A DNA stretch of 64,000 nt, taken from Herbiconiux moechotypicola. Its GTDB lineage: Bacteria; Actinomycetota; Actinomycetes; Actinomycetales; Microbacteriaceae. The position numbers and the translations under genes are program-made. The notes below the pieces were generated by a model. The model had not been told where the DNA came from and did not search any database. It saw only the letters and a list, made by a program, of their open reading frames with translations. Where the stretch lies: positions 62,001 through 126,000 of the forward strand of contig NZ_JANLCN010000013.1 in assembly GCF_024979255.1 (NCBI RefSeq). The letters are read 5' to 3'. Positions 48,371-56,082 of the stretch are shown here, piece after piece; positions within the stretch are counted from its first letter, which is position 1; each line of letters begins with the position of its first letter.

Positions 48371-48422
48371 TTCGACTGAAAATCGAAAGGTCACCGGATC
48401 GATGCCGGTCGGAGCCACCACC
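48371..48422 (+). repeat. Right attachment repeat (52 bp)
   Basis: Perfect copy of the tRNA-Phe 3' half. It lacks the 5' half and so is not a tRNA gene. It lies in the 375-nt stretch 48245-48619, which otherwise holds only terminator hairpins and no credible gene. Confidence 0.93.
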
Positions 48423-48423
48423 A

Positions 48424-48452
48424 GACCCCCGGCCCACCGCCGGGGGTCTTCT
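48424..48452 (+). terminator. Terminator beside the right attachment repeat
   Basis: Stem AGACCCCCGGC / GCCGGGGGTCT with a short loop, followed by TCTCGTTT. Confidence 0.7.
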
Positions 48453-48619
48453 CGTTTCCCGGTGGTCACCGCCACCGACCGCTCTTGCCTAAAGCGAGCA
48501 ACTCTCGATAAAGTCATAATCGTCGACACCCGCCCTGCGGAAAGACGAAACCCCGGCGATGTGGCTGGGCCAGTGATCGTTCCGGGGTCTTCGCCGCCAC
48601 AATAACTGATGAGGGCTCG

Positions 48620-49306
48620 ATGTCAATGCCGCAGCACCGAGCACACGCCGATCTCCATCGACACCTCGTGCGTGTGATCACATCACAACGTCTCAGCTCA
48701 TACCTTCGCGCCTGTCGCGATGACGTGGTCGCGACGTTCGACCTCTACGAGTGGAACATGCGCGCGGCATCGAGCATCCTGGAACTCTCCTCGATGGTCG
48801 AAGTACTCGTCCGGAACGCGCTCGACCGCGAGTTGGGCGCGTGGGCACGGCGGCGGCATCCGGGGTCGTCGTGGCTCGATGTGATTCCACTCGATCATCA
48901 AGGCACAGCCGACCTGCGAAAAGCGCGCGACAGGGCGACGAGGCGGGACAAGCGCGCCGAACTGCGCGGCCGTGTGATCGCAGAGCTCCCACTCGGATTC
49001 TGGCGCTACCTGGTGGAGACCCGCTATCTGACGGCGCTCTGGGTTCCCGCACTCCACGCGGCATTCCCAGGCGGAGCGCCCGACCTCCGCACCCGCCGAC
49101 AGGATGTCGCCTTCCGGATGCAGTAGCTCACGTTCATCCGCAACCGCGCCGCCCACCATGAGCCGATACACGAACGGGATCTCGCTCGCGATCTCAGCCT
49201 CGCACTCGATCTGGCGCGGTGGATCTCGGACGCCGCAGGACGCTGGGTCGAGGCGAACGAGTCGCTCTCCGCGAGCATCGATTCGCGACCGCCGCGAATC
49301 CAGTGA
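48620..49306 (+). pseudogene. Abi/HEPN-type gene interrupted by an amber codon
   Basis: The frame reads 168 residues, stops at TAG (49124-49126), then continues in the same frame to TGA at 49304-49306. The part after the stop (LTFIRNRAAHHEPIHERDLA) carries the RNxxxH motif of HEPN/Abi-family abortive-infection RNases. The part before it has their conserved middle (AASSILELSSMVEVLVRNAL; RVIAELPLGFWRYLVE). Joined, it is about 228 residues, normal for the family. GAGGG precedes the ATG. A single substitution would restore the gene. Confidence 0.8.
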
Positions 49307-49386
49307 GCGGCGGCCAGCGAAACCTGCGGCCCGGTTGCATGGGCGGCAGACAAGTCGCCCCACGCAGCCGGGCCAGACCGCAGCGC

Positions 49387-49425
49387 GGCGCGCGTTCTTA
49401 CCGAAGAGCGAGCCGAAGCCGATCG
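49387..49425 (-). repeat. Alcohol dehydrogenase gene fragment (left copy)
   Basis: 39 nt identical but for one base to 51458-51496 inside the alcohol dehydrogenase gene, encoding IGFGSLFGKNAR on the minus strand. It lies in the 251-nt gap before the XRE gene. Confidence 0.85.
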
Positions 49426-49517
49426 CGGTGTCTTCGTCGTGGATCTCGCTGAGCTTCATCACCAGCCGCCGCAGCGTTTTTCGGACTGTGTGTGTGCACT
49501 TTTCTGAACACACCCAC

Positions 49518-49536
49518 TATGATGTGCAGTTAACTG
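49518..49536 (+). promoter_or_regulatory. Promoter -10 and palindrome of the XRE-Fic pair
   Basis: -10 TATGAT (49518-49523) followed by the palindrome CAGTTAACTG (49527-49536) over the expected start. An inverted GTGTG/CACAC pair lies just upstream (49487-49512). GGGGAGGA precedes the GTG. Confidence 0.55.
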
Positions 49537-49557
49537 ATCATTCATCGGGGAGGAATC

Positions 49558-50313
49558 GTGGGTCGCAGCATCTTCGGCGACGTCATCGCCCGATCATCCG
49601 CGACCAAGTCGGAGCTGGCGCGCCGCGCCGACGTCTCCCGCACGACGGTGCTCTCTGTCACGGTCGATCAATCGCGCGCTCGCGTGGACACCCTCCGAGA
49701 ACTCGCCCTCGCGCTGGGCTACGACCTGGTGATCGAACTCGAACACGCGAGCGATCCCCTCGCAGCAGCCGCGGCTCGCGTCATGCTCGGAGAATCCGAT
49801 CTCCGAGCCACCGTCGATGACCGCGATCTCGACGCGTGGATCGCACGCCTCACACGCTATGTCGATGCGGATGCCGACGGCCGCCTCGACACCCTCGACC
49901 TCCTCACCGAAGCGGCGGGCGTCTCAGCCCCTCACCACCGCGCGGGCGCCGTGCTCCTGAGCGGGCGCAACGACACCGATCGCCTCGTTTCCGCCGGGCG
50001 CGCATCCGGAGTGGAGTGGGCGCTGTCGGGATCGGCATCGCTCGAAGCGCTCGGAGCCGACCCAGGGAAGACGGTCGTGTTCTGGGCTCAGGACGCGAAA
50101 CTCGTCGCCGAACTGCTGGCCGGCACACACAGGCGGGTCAAGACCCCGACGGCTGCCGATGTCATCGTCGCGCCGGCGCACCCCACCGTGTTCGCGGGTT
50201 CCACCACGATCGAGGACGTGAATCTCGTGACGCCGGTCCAGGGCGTCATCGACGCCATCGCCACGGGCGGCGTCGACCGGGAGATCGCCATGACACTCGC
50301 GGGAAGCTGGTGA
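49558..50313 (+). CDS. XRE-type regulator with AbiEi-like C-terminal domain
   Basis: A 251-residue protein. The N-terminal helix-turn-helix (about 8-55) contains SELARRADVSRTTVLSVTVD. A C-terminal alpha/beta domain (about 115-251) has VEWALSGSASLEALGA and VTPVQGVIDAIATGGVDRE, recalling AbiEi-type antitoxin C-domains by pattern. The stop is 3 nt before the Fic gene. It is most simply the antitoxin/autorepressor of the Fic protein, with its own palindrome at the promoter. Not a recognised named system. Confidence 0.75.
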   Translation: MGRSIFGDVIARSSATKSELARRADVSRTTVLSVTVDQSRARVDTLRELALALGYDLVIELEHASDPLAAAAARVMLGESDLRATVDDRDLDAWIARLTRYVDADADGRLDTLDLLTEAAGVSAPHHRAGAVLLSGRNDTDRLVSAGRASGVEWALSGSASLEALGADPGKTVVFWAQDAKLVAELLAGTHRRVKTPTAADVIVAPAHPTVFAGSTTIEDVNLVTPVQGVIDAIATGGVDREIAMTLAGSW

Positions 50314-50316
50314 CCG

Positions 50317-51228
50317 ATGAGTACCACAACGGATGGTCCCGTCGACGACTTCGAGCCAGAGCGAGCAGCCGCCCAGCCCACCGGCCCCGCCTACGTTCGA
50401 CGCCCCGTCGGCGGTACGGGTGCGGGCCGGCTGGACTCGCAGCGAACCGCAACGCCGGGCGATGACCTCAGCGGGCGGCAGAGACTCGACCTGCTCGGCA
50501 TCGACTGGGACTGGTCAGGAGTCGACATCACCGTCATGGGCGAAAGCGATGGCGAGCTCGCCGTCGAGCGGGCCCTGACCCGCTTCCGAGCCGGCCTCGC
50601 TGTCATCATCTGGGACGCTGCACGACTGGAGGGGAACACGTTCACGCTGCCTGAGGTGCAGACGCTCCTCGACGGCGTCACCGTGGAGGGGAAGAAGATC
50701 GAAGAGCAGCAGCAGGTGCTCGCACTGAACGATGCCTACAACGAGCTCGACCGCCTGGTGCAGACGGGCGAGTTCAGGCTGAACAAGTCTGTCTCGGACA
50801 GCTTGCACGGCCTTGTCGCCCGCTACGAGGCGATCGAGTCCGGTCGCTTCCGGGGCGAGGGGTCGGTACGCGGCGGCGGGTCGGTACGACTGTCGTCGGG
50901 GGGAGTGGTGGAAGGACGAGCGCACGGCGACGAGGGTTCGCTCCTCGTCGAGGCGTTCCATGACTTGGTCGACTACCTCAACAGCGTCGACGACCCCCGG
51001 CGTCGAGCCCTCGTCTATGCCGCGTCGGCGACACGGCATCAGTTCTACTTCGACGGCAACAAGCGCACGGCGAAGCTCATGGCGTCGGGCATTCTTATGT
51101 CGGCGGGCTACGACGCGATCTCGGTGCCCTACAGCCGCCTGTACGAGCAGAACGTCGCCCTCGATCGGCTCTTCTCCACCAACGACGCCACGAGCTACAT
51201 GAACCTGCTCGCCGACTGCGCCCGCTGA
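50317..51228 (+). CDS. Fic-domain protein (class II-like)
   Basis: A 303-residue Fic protein, likely an AMP- or UMP-transferring enzyme. The Fic loop is HQFYFDGNKRTAKLM (about 243), close to HxFx(D/E)GNxRxxR with K for the last Arg. DAARLEGNTFTLPEV (about 104) looks like the N-terminal inhibitory (S/T)xxxE(G/N) helix, with Ala in place of Ser/Thr. A disordered N-terminus (about 1-45) precedes it. It is co-transcribed with the XRE gene. Substrate unknown. Confidence 0.88.
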   Translation: MSTTTDGPVDDFEPERAAAQPTGPAYVRRPVGGTGAGRLDSQRTATPGDDLSGRQRLDLLGIDWDWSGVDITVMGESDGELAVERALTRFRAGLAVIIWDAARLEGNTFTLPEVQTLLDGVTVEGKKIEEQQQVLALNDAYNELDRLVQTGEFRLNKSVSDSLHGLVARYEAIESGRFRGEGSVRGGGSVRLSSGGVVEGRAHGDEGSLLVEAFHDLVDYLNSVDDPRRRALVYAASATRHQFYFDGNKRTAKLMASGILMSAGYDAISVPYSRLYEQNVALDRLFSTNDATSYMNLLADCAR

Positions 51229-51281
51229 CCATGCCTCCTGCGGCGTCAGCGGGCGCAGCGGCGGGGAAAGTGCCAGCAGCA

Positions 51282-52331
51282 CTACGGGGTGAGCATCACC
51301 TTGAGCGCGGAGCGCTCGTCCATGGCGGCGTAGCCGAGCGCCACGTCGTCGAAGGAGACCGTGCGGTCGAACACGCGTCCGGGGTCGATGACGCCGTCGA
51401 GCACCTGCTGCACCGCGGCCTCGAGGTAGGCGCGCACGGGCGCCGGGCCTCCGGCGAGGCGCGCGTTCTTGCCGAAGAGCGAGCCGAAGCCGATCGGCGC
51501 CGACTCGTACTGGGGCACGCCGACGCGCGAGATGATGCCTCCGGGGCGCACGATGCCGAACGACTGCTCGTAGGCGGGCATATGCCCGACGGCCTCGATC
51601 ACGACGTGCGAGCCCTCCCCGTTCGTGAGGTCCATCACCTCGGCGACACCCTCCTCGCCGCGGGCGGCGACCACGTCGGTGGCGCCGAACTCCACACCGA
51701 GGTCGGTGCGGGCCTTGTGGCGGCCCATGAGGATGATGCGCTCGGCGCCCAGCTGGCGCGAGGCGAGCACGGCACCGAGACCGACCGCGCCGTCGCCGAC
51801 CACGGTGACGGTCTTGCCGGGTGCGACCTCGCCCATGTGGGCGCCGTGGTAGCCGGTGAGGTAGACGTCGGAGAGGGTGAGCAGCGAGGCCAGCAGCGAC
51901 TCGTCGGCCGTCGCGGGGTCGACACCCGGCACCACGACGAGGCTGCCGTCGGCGAGCGGCACGCGCCCGTACTCGGCCTGGAGCCCCGCCGCGGCGGCGG
52001 TGCCGTACCAGCCGCCGTGCACGCACGCGGTGTGGAAGCCCTCGCGGCAGAACACGCAGATGTTGTCGCTGAAGGCGAACGGCACGATGACGAAGTCGCC
52101 CTTCTTCACGGTGCGCACCTCGGCGCCGATCTCCTCGACCACGCCGATGAGCTCATGGCCCATCGAGATGCCGTCGGGGGTGCCGGGAAGGGAGTGATAG
52201 GGATGCAGGTCGGACCCGCAGATGCAGCTGCGGGTGGTGCGCACGATGGCGTCGGTGGGAAAGAAGATCTCGGGGTCGGGAACGGACTCGACGCGGACGT
52301 CTCCCGCCGCGTACATGAAGGTCGCTTTCAT
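51282..52331 (-). CDS. Zinc-dependent alcohol dehydrogenase
   Basis: A 349-residue medium-chain dehydrogenase. GroES-like domain with CICGSDLHPYHS (about 38, catalytic Zn), GHELIGVVEEIG (about 58) and the structural-zinc loop NICVFCREGFHTAC (about 92), which shows three cysteines rather than four. Rossmann motif VVGDGAVGLGAVLA (about 180). NAD(P)-linked alcohol or formaldehyde-type oxidation; substrate unknown. A 39-nt piece of this gene is duplicated 2 kb away. Confidence 0.93.
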   Translation of the reverse strand: MKATFMYAAGDVRVESVPDPEIFFPTDAIVRTTRSCICGSDLHPYHSLPGTPDGISMGHELIGVVEEIGAEVRTVKKGDFVIVPFAFSDNICVFCREGFHTACVHGGWYGTAAAAGLQAEYGRVPLADGSLVVVPGVDPATADESLLASLLTLSDVYLTGYHGAHMGEVAPGKTVTVVGDGAVGLGAVLASRQLGAERIILMGRHKARTDLGVEFGATDVVAARGEEGVAEVMDLTNGEGSHVVIEAVGHMPAYEQSFGIVRPGGIISRVGVPQYESAPIGFGSLFGKNARLAGGPAPVRAYLEAAVQQVLDGVIDPGRVFDRTVSFDDVALGYAAMDERSALKVMLTP

Positions 52332-52399
52332 GACTCCGAGTCAAGCGCCGGTCGCGCGCTCCCGGCAGTGTCTGCCGGGAGGGGTACCACGAGACCCCC

Positions 52400-52765
52400 T
52401 CAGCGCGGCTCCACCCGCAGCGTGGTCTCCTTGGCGAGGTCGCTCGTGATGGCCCGCACCGCAGAGCCTGTGCCGTACTTCGCCGCGTAGGCGGCGTCGA
52501 TCGCGTCGTCAGGCGAGGGGTCGAGGATGAACGACACCGGCCGCGACGGGCCGCTCCAGTCGAGGAACCCCTCGAAGGTGTGCGCCACCCCTCGGTACCA
52601 CTGGCCGGCCGGCCCTTTCACCGACCGCAGATAGACCGCATCGCCCACGACCACGTGCCACACGATGACCAGCGTGCGCGACGACCCGTCCGCCCGGCGC
52701 CCCGCCACCCTCACCTCGCCCACGTCGCTCAGCTGCCGCAGCTCCGCGGCCGTCCAGTCGCTCAT
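52400..52765 (-). CDS. DUF2255 protein
   Basis: A 121-residue DUF2255 family protein: WTAAELRQLSDVGEVRVAGR at the N-terminus, VYLRSVKGPAGQWYRGVAHT (about 50) and DDAIDAAYAAKYG (about 88). Small soluble beta-barrel-type protein of unknown function. GAGGAAGG lies 4 nt before the ATG. Confidence 0.9.
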   Translation of the reverse strand: MSDWTAAELRQLSDVGEVRVAGRRADGSSRTLVIVWHVVVGDAVYLRSVKGPAGQWYRGVAHTFEGFLDWSGPSRPVSFILDPSPDDAIDAAYAAKYGTGSAVRAITSDLAKETTLRVEPR

Positions 52766-52869
52766 GTCGCCTTCCTCTCCTCGCCGTGGTCCGTTCCGGC
52801 GACGCTGACGGCAGCATCCCACCGACGCCGGACCCGTGGGAGGGCGTGCCACACCCCCTCGCCGGCCAC

Positions 52870-53106
52870 CGCGAGGGCCTCCCATCTGGGGTTTTCCGCA
52901 CCGGAACCGGGTTCAGAGAAGACACCCAGCGGCGTCATATCTCGTCATCTGTCGAAGATGCCTGGTCATGGCTTGGGTTTCGGCAGGTAATCGTGCAAGA
53001 TGGTGGGACACGTCGTAAGCGGAATCGGGACCGCGAACGGCGTCTCGCTCATCGAGCGGGGGGAGTGATGCGGGGTTCGGCTGAGCCGGGCCCCGCATCT
53101 TTTTTG
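52870..53106 (+). ncRNA. Candidate small RNA ending in a strong terminator
   Basis: The 384-nt stretch 52766-53149 has no credible gene, but on the plus strand it holds a hairpin (CGCTC-ATC-GAGCG, about 53047-53059) followed by a textbook terminator. No plus-strand gene precedes it, so a small RNA or a leader of the downstream gene is likely. The 5' end is a guess; I see no clear promoter. Confidence 0.35.
53068..53106 (+). terminator. Strong intrinsic terminator without an upstream gene
   Basis: Stem GATGCGGGG / CCCCGCATC with an inner CGGCT/AGCCG pairing, followed by TTTTTT. Confidence 0.8.
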
Positions 53107-53149
53107 CTCTCGCGCGTGACGCGCGGGCTGAGTGTGGTCGACTGGTGGC

Positions 53150-53968
53150 GTGAGCACCGGATTCGACCCCGAGTTCCTGCCGGTCGGCTGTCCCCTTCCC
53201 CGGGCGGCCGACCCCGCTCGGCGCCTCCGCATACTCCACTACACGCACTTCACAGTCGTGCTCGACCCCGGCCGGATGCTCGCCGCCGCGACCGCGGTGA
53301 TGATCGACGGTCGGCTCCTGCGCGATCTTCCGCGAGACGACGGCTGGCACCTCGACCCCCGCGTCCTCGCCGACGAGCAGACCGGCCCCGAGCCGTACGC
53401 CCTCCACGACCTCGAGCCCGGCGAGCTCGTGCGGCGGCGTGATGCGGCATGGGGAACGGATGCGGTGGCCGCCTCCGCCGCGCACGACACCGCCGCCTTC
53501 ACGAACGCGGTGCCCGTGGCGGCCGCGGCAGACCCCTCGAAACACCTCTGGAACACGCTCGAAGACCACCTCATCGGTCACGCCGTGGCCTACCAGCTGA
53601 AGTTCGCGGTGTTCACGGGCGCGGTGTTCGGCACCGCAGATCGCCTCTACCGGGGAGTCCGCCTGCCCGACCGGTTGTGGAAGGTCGCCGCCTGGTTCGA
53701 TCCCGCACGGGAGGCGCCGGCGTCCGCAGGCTTCCTGCTCGACCAGTCCGCCGGACTCGGCCGGCTCGACCTCGGCGACGGCGGGAGACCCGACCCGAGC
53801 CCGCGGCGCGGCGACGTCCGGGTGTTCCAGGTGCCGGTCGCCGACATCGCGCGCGACACCGGGCTCGACCTCGGCTCGCTCGTCGCTGCGGATCGGTTCG
53901 TCGCCCCACTGAGGGTCGCGGGCCGGCGCTGGACCGAGTTGCACTCCCCCGGCGCCGTGCGACTCTGA
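53150..53968 (+). CDS. NUC-family (DNA/RNA non-specific endonuclease) protein lacking DRGH
   Basis: A 272-residue protein with the frame of endonuclease-G/NUC proteins: ELVRRRDAAWGTDAVAAS (about 82), then AAFTNAVPVAAA and LWNTLEDHLIGHA (about 125). In active members the segment before VRRxDxxWG reads DRGH, with the catalytic histidine; here it is EPGE. It is therefore probably not a nuclease by the known mechanism. The GTG at 53150 was chosen; an in-frame GTG at 53132 is possible. Confidence 0.72.
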   Translation: MSTGFDPEFLPVGCPLPRAADPARRLRILHYTHFTVVLDPGRMLAAATAVMIDGRLLRDLPRDDGWHLDPRVLADEQTGPEPYALHDLEPGELVRRRDAAWGTDAVAASAAHDTAAFTNAVPVAAAADPSKHLWNTLEDHLIGHAVAYQLKFAVFTGAVFGTADRLYRGVRLPDRLWKVAAWFDPAREAPASAGFLLDQSAGLGRLDLGDGGRPDPSPRRGDVRVFQVPVADIARDTGLDLGSLVAADRFVAPLRVAGRRWTELHSPGAVRL

Positions 53969-54021
53969 GTCGCAGCCCGGCCCCGCTCGGCGGTGTCGGT
54001 GGCCGGGGGCATACTGGGCGC

Positions 54022-55263
54022 ATGCCGGGTTCACGGGCGGCGGCCGAGCGCGAACTCCTGGGCCGTCGTCTCGCGGCACAGGGCATCGAACCTGCGTTCA
54101 TCCGCAGCGAGGGCGAGCAGACGCCGGCGGCGACCCCAAATGCGCGGGGGCGCGCGGGTGGGCAGGCTCCGGATGCGCGGGCGCGCGCCGCGGCGATCAC
54201 CGCCGTGGTGGAACGACTGCTGGCCGTGCAGGCCCAAGACTTCGGGCAGGCACTGTGGGCCCTCGGGGTGCGCGCACCCGGAACGACCACCGCCGACGTC
54301 GATGCCGCGCTGGAGTCGCGGTCGGTGGTGCGGTCGTGGCCGATGCGCGGAACACTGCACTTCACCGGGCCCGACGACCTCCGCGGGCTGCTCGCGCTCA
54401 CCTCGGCGCGCACCGTGCGGGGCATGGCCGCCCGTCACCGCGACCTCGCACTGCACGACGACGACTTCTCCCGCGCCTCCGACGTGGCCCGTACCGAGCT
54501 CGCCGGCGGCGGAAGAGCCGGTCGCCAAGAGTTCCTCGACCTGCTGGAGGGCGCGGGCGTCGACACCTCGGGCCAGCGCGGCATGCACCTCATCTGGCGG
54601 CTCGCCCACGACGCACTGGTGTGCTGGGGCCCTCGATCCGGCACCCAGCAGGCGCTCGTGCTGCTCGACGAGTGGGCACCGGCTCTCCGCGCTCCGGCGG
54701 AGCTCTCCGAGGCGGCGGCATCGGGCGAACTGGCCGGCGGCTTTCTCACCCGCTACCTGAGAGGTCGTGGCCCGGCGACGCTGCGCGACTTCTGCTGGTG
54801 GTCGAAGCTCACCGTGGCCGAGGCCACCGCCGGCCTCGTGCACGCGGGCGAAGCGATCTCGCGCATCGACGTGGGTGGAGCCGAGTACCTGGTGGCGGAG
54901 TCCACGCGACCCGCGCATCCCGAACCCGTGCCGCCCGCCCCGCCGAGAAGCGCCACCGGCCACCACGCCCTTCCCGGCTTCGACGAATACCTCCTCGGGT
55001 ACCAGAGCCGCTCCCCCGCGCTGGCGCCCGAGTTCGCCGAGCGCATCGTGCCCGGCGGCAACGGCGTCTTTCTGCCGATGCTCGTCTCGCGCGGCCGCAT
55101 CGTGGGCACCTGGAAGCGCCGCACCGGCGCCACCGCCGTCACCGTCACTCTCGAGCCGTTCGAGTCGCTCAGCGGCACCGCACGCGCCGGTTTCGAACGG
55201 TCGCTCCGGCGATACGCCCGCTTCCTCGGCCTCGAGCTGCGCCTCGACGAGGTGCCGGCATGA
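54022..55263 (+). CDS. AlkZ/YcaQ-like winged-helix (HTH_42) protein
   Basis: A 413-residue protein of the HTH_42 (DUF1006) family, which includes the DNA glycosylases AlkZ and AlkX that unhook interstrand crosslinks. The QxQ catalytic signature is visible in LLAVQAQDFGQALWALG (about 69). RSWPMRGTLHFTGPDDLRGL (about 108) and the late LPGFDEYLLGYQSR (about 317) are family segments. It has an insertion of about 20 Ala/Arg residues near 35-60. Its stop overlaps the next start (ATGA). Confidence 0.85.
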   Translation: MPGSRAAAERELLGRRLAAQGIEPAFIRSEGEQTPAATPNARGRAGGQAPDARARAAAITAVVERLLAVQAQDFGQALWALGVRAPGTTTADVDAALESRSVVRSWPMRGTLHFTGPDDLRGLLALTSARTVRGMAARHRDLALHDDDFSRASDVARTELAGGGRAGRQEFLDLLEGAGVDTSGQRGMHLIWRLAHDALVCWGPRSGTQQALVLLDEWAPALRAPAELSEAAASGELAGGFLTRYLRGRGPATLRDFCWWSKLTVAEATAGLVHAGEAISRIDVGGAEYLVAESTRPAHPEPVPPAPPRSATGHHALPGFDEYLLGYQSRSPALAPEFAERIVPGGNGVFLPMLVSRGRIVGTWKRRTGATAVTVTLEPFESLSGTARAGFERSLRRYARFLGLELRLDEVPA

Positions 55264-56039
55264 CGGTGCGAGAGGGCGGCCGCGCCCGCCTCGAGGCGGT
55301 GCTGCGGCCGAGCGGCTCACTCGCCGAGCTGCGGCCCGACCCGCTCGTGCCCGGCGCCTGGGAGCTCGCCATCGACGGTGTCGGGCAGTCGCACGTCGAC
55401 CTCGCCGACCCCACCTCGCTCCGGCACGACTACGTACGGCGCATCGGCACCGTCATCGACCTGCTGCGGGCCCCGCGCATCCCGCTCACCGTGCTGCACC
55501 TCGGGGGCGGCGCCCTGACCCTGGCGCGCTACGTGCAGGCCACCCGACCGGGCTCGGTGCAGCACGTCGTGGAACTCGAGGAGAACCTGCCCGAGTTCGT
55601 GATCGGCACCCTCCCCCTGCCCTCGGGCAGCTCCGTGACGGTGCACCTCGGAGACGCCGCGGCCGAGGCGACCCGCCTCGCACCGCGCCTGCTGGGGCTG
55701 GCCGACGTGGTGGTGTGCGACCTCTACGTGGGCATCAGCACGCCCGCACACGTGCGATCACGCGCGTTCTACGAGAGCGTCGGGGCCCTCCTCGCGCCGG
55801 AGGGCGTTCTCGTGGTGAACGTGGCCGACGACGACGGACTCCCGGCGCTCGGCAGCCAGCTCGAGGCCATCCGGCCCGTGTTCGGGCGGATCGCGATCAC
55901 CGGCCCCACCTCCGTCGTGCACGGGCGCACGGCGGGCAACGTGGTGGTGCTCGCGTCGCGCTCGCCCGAGGTACTGGAGGTCCTCCTGCCGGGGCTCCGC
56001 GCCGCAGGCCCGCATCCCGGCATGGCGGAACCCGCATGA
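55260..56039 (+). CDS. Spermidine synthase-like methyltransferase-fold protein
   Basis: A 259-residue protein with the SAM-binding/aminopropyltransferase fold: VLHLGGGALTLARYVQATRP (about 80), HVVELEENLPEFV (about 105), VHLGDAAAEATRL (about 127) and DVVVCDLYVG (about 147). The gatekeeping motifs of true spermidine synthases are not clear, so it is one of the many fused-free SpeE-like proteins of unknown substrate. It is coupled to the AlkZ-like gene. Confidence 0.8.
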   Translation: MTVREGGRARLEAVLRPSGSLAELRPDPLVPGAWELAIDGVGQSHVDLADPTSLRHDYVRRIGTVIDLLRAPRIPLTVLHLGGGALTLARYVQATRPGSVQHVVELEENLPEFVIGTLPLPSGSSVTVHLGDAAAEATRLAPRLLGLADVVVCDLYVGISTPAHVRSRAFYESVGALLAPEGVLVVNVADDDGLPALGSQLEAIRPVFGRIAITGPTSVVHGRTAGNVVVLASRSPEVLEVLLPGLRAAGPHPGMAEPA

Positions 56040-56082
56040 GCGCCCGCCCGCATCCCGCCCCACCCCGACCGAGAGGAACCCC

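Larger units (their letters stand above)
47112..48422. mobile_element. Remnant integrated element in tRNA-Phe
   Basis: About 1.26 kb bounded by the 52-bp repeats. It contains a truncated tyrosine integrase on the minus strand, next to the tRNA as usual, one unknown gene and short GCCCACA repeats near both ends. There is no replication or transfer gene, so it is a decayed or minimal element. Confidence 0.8.

Noticed and set aside
48371-48422. A second tRNA-Phe gene
   Set aside because: Only the 3' half from the anticodon stem is present; no D-arm or 5' acceptor strand. It is the right attachment repeat.
48698-49513. A minus-strand 271-codon frame containing the dehydrogenase fragment
   Set aside because: It is antisense to the HEPN/Abi gene; only the 39-nt IGFGSLFGKNAR segment is meaningful.
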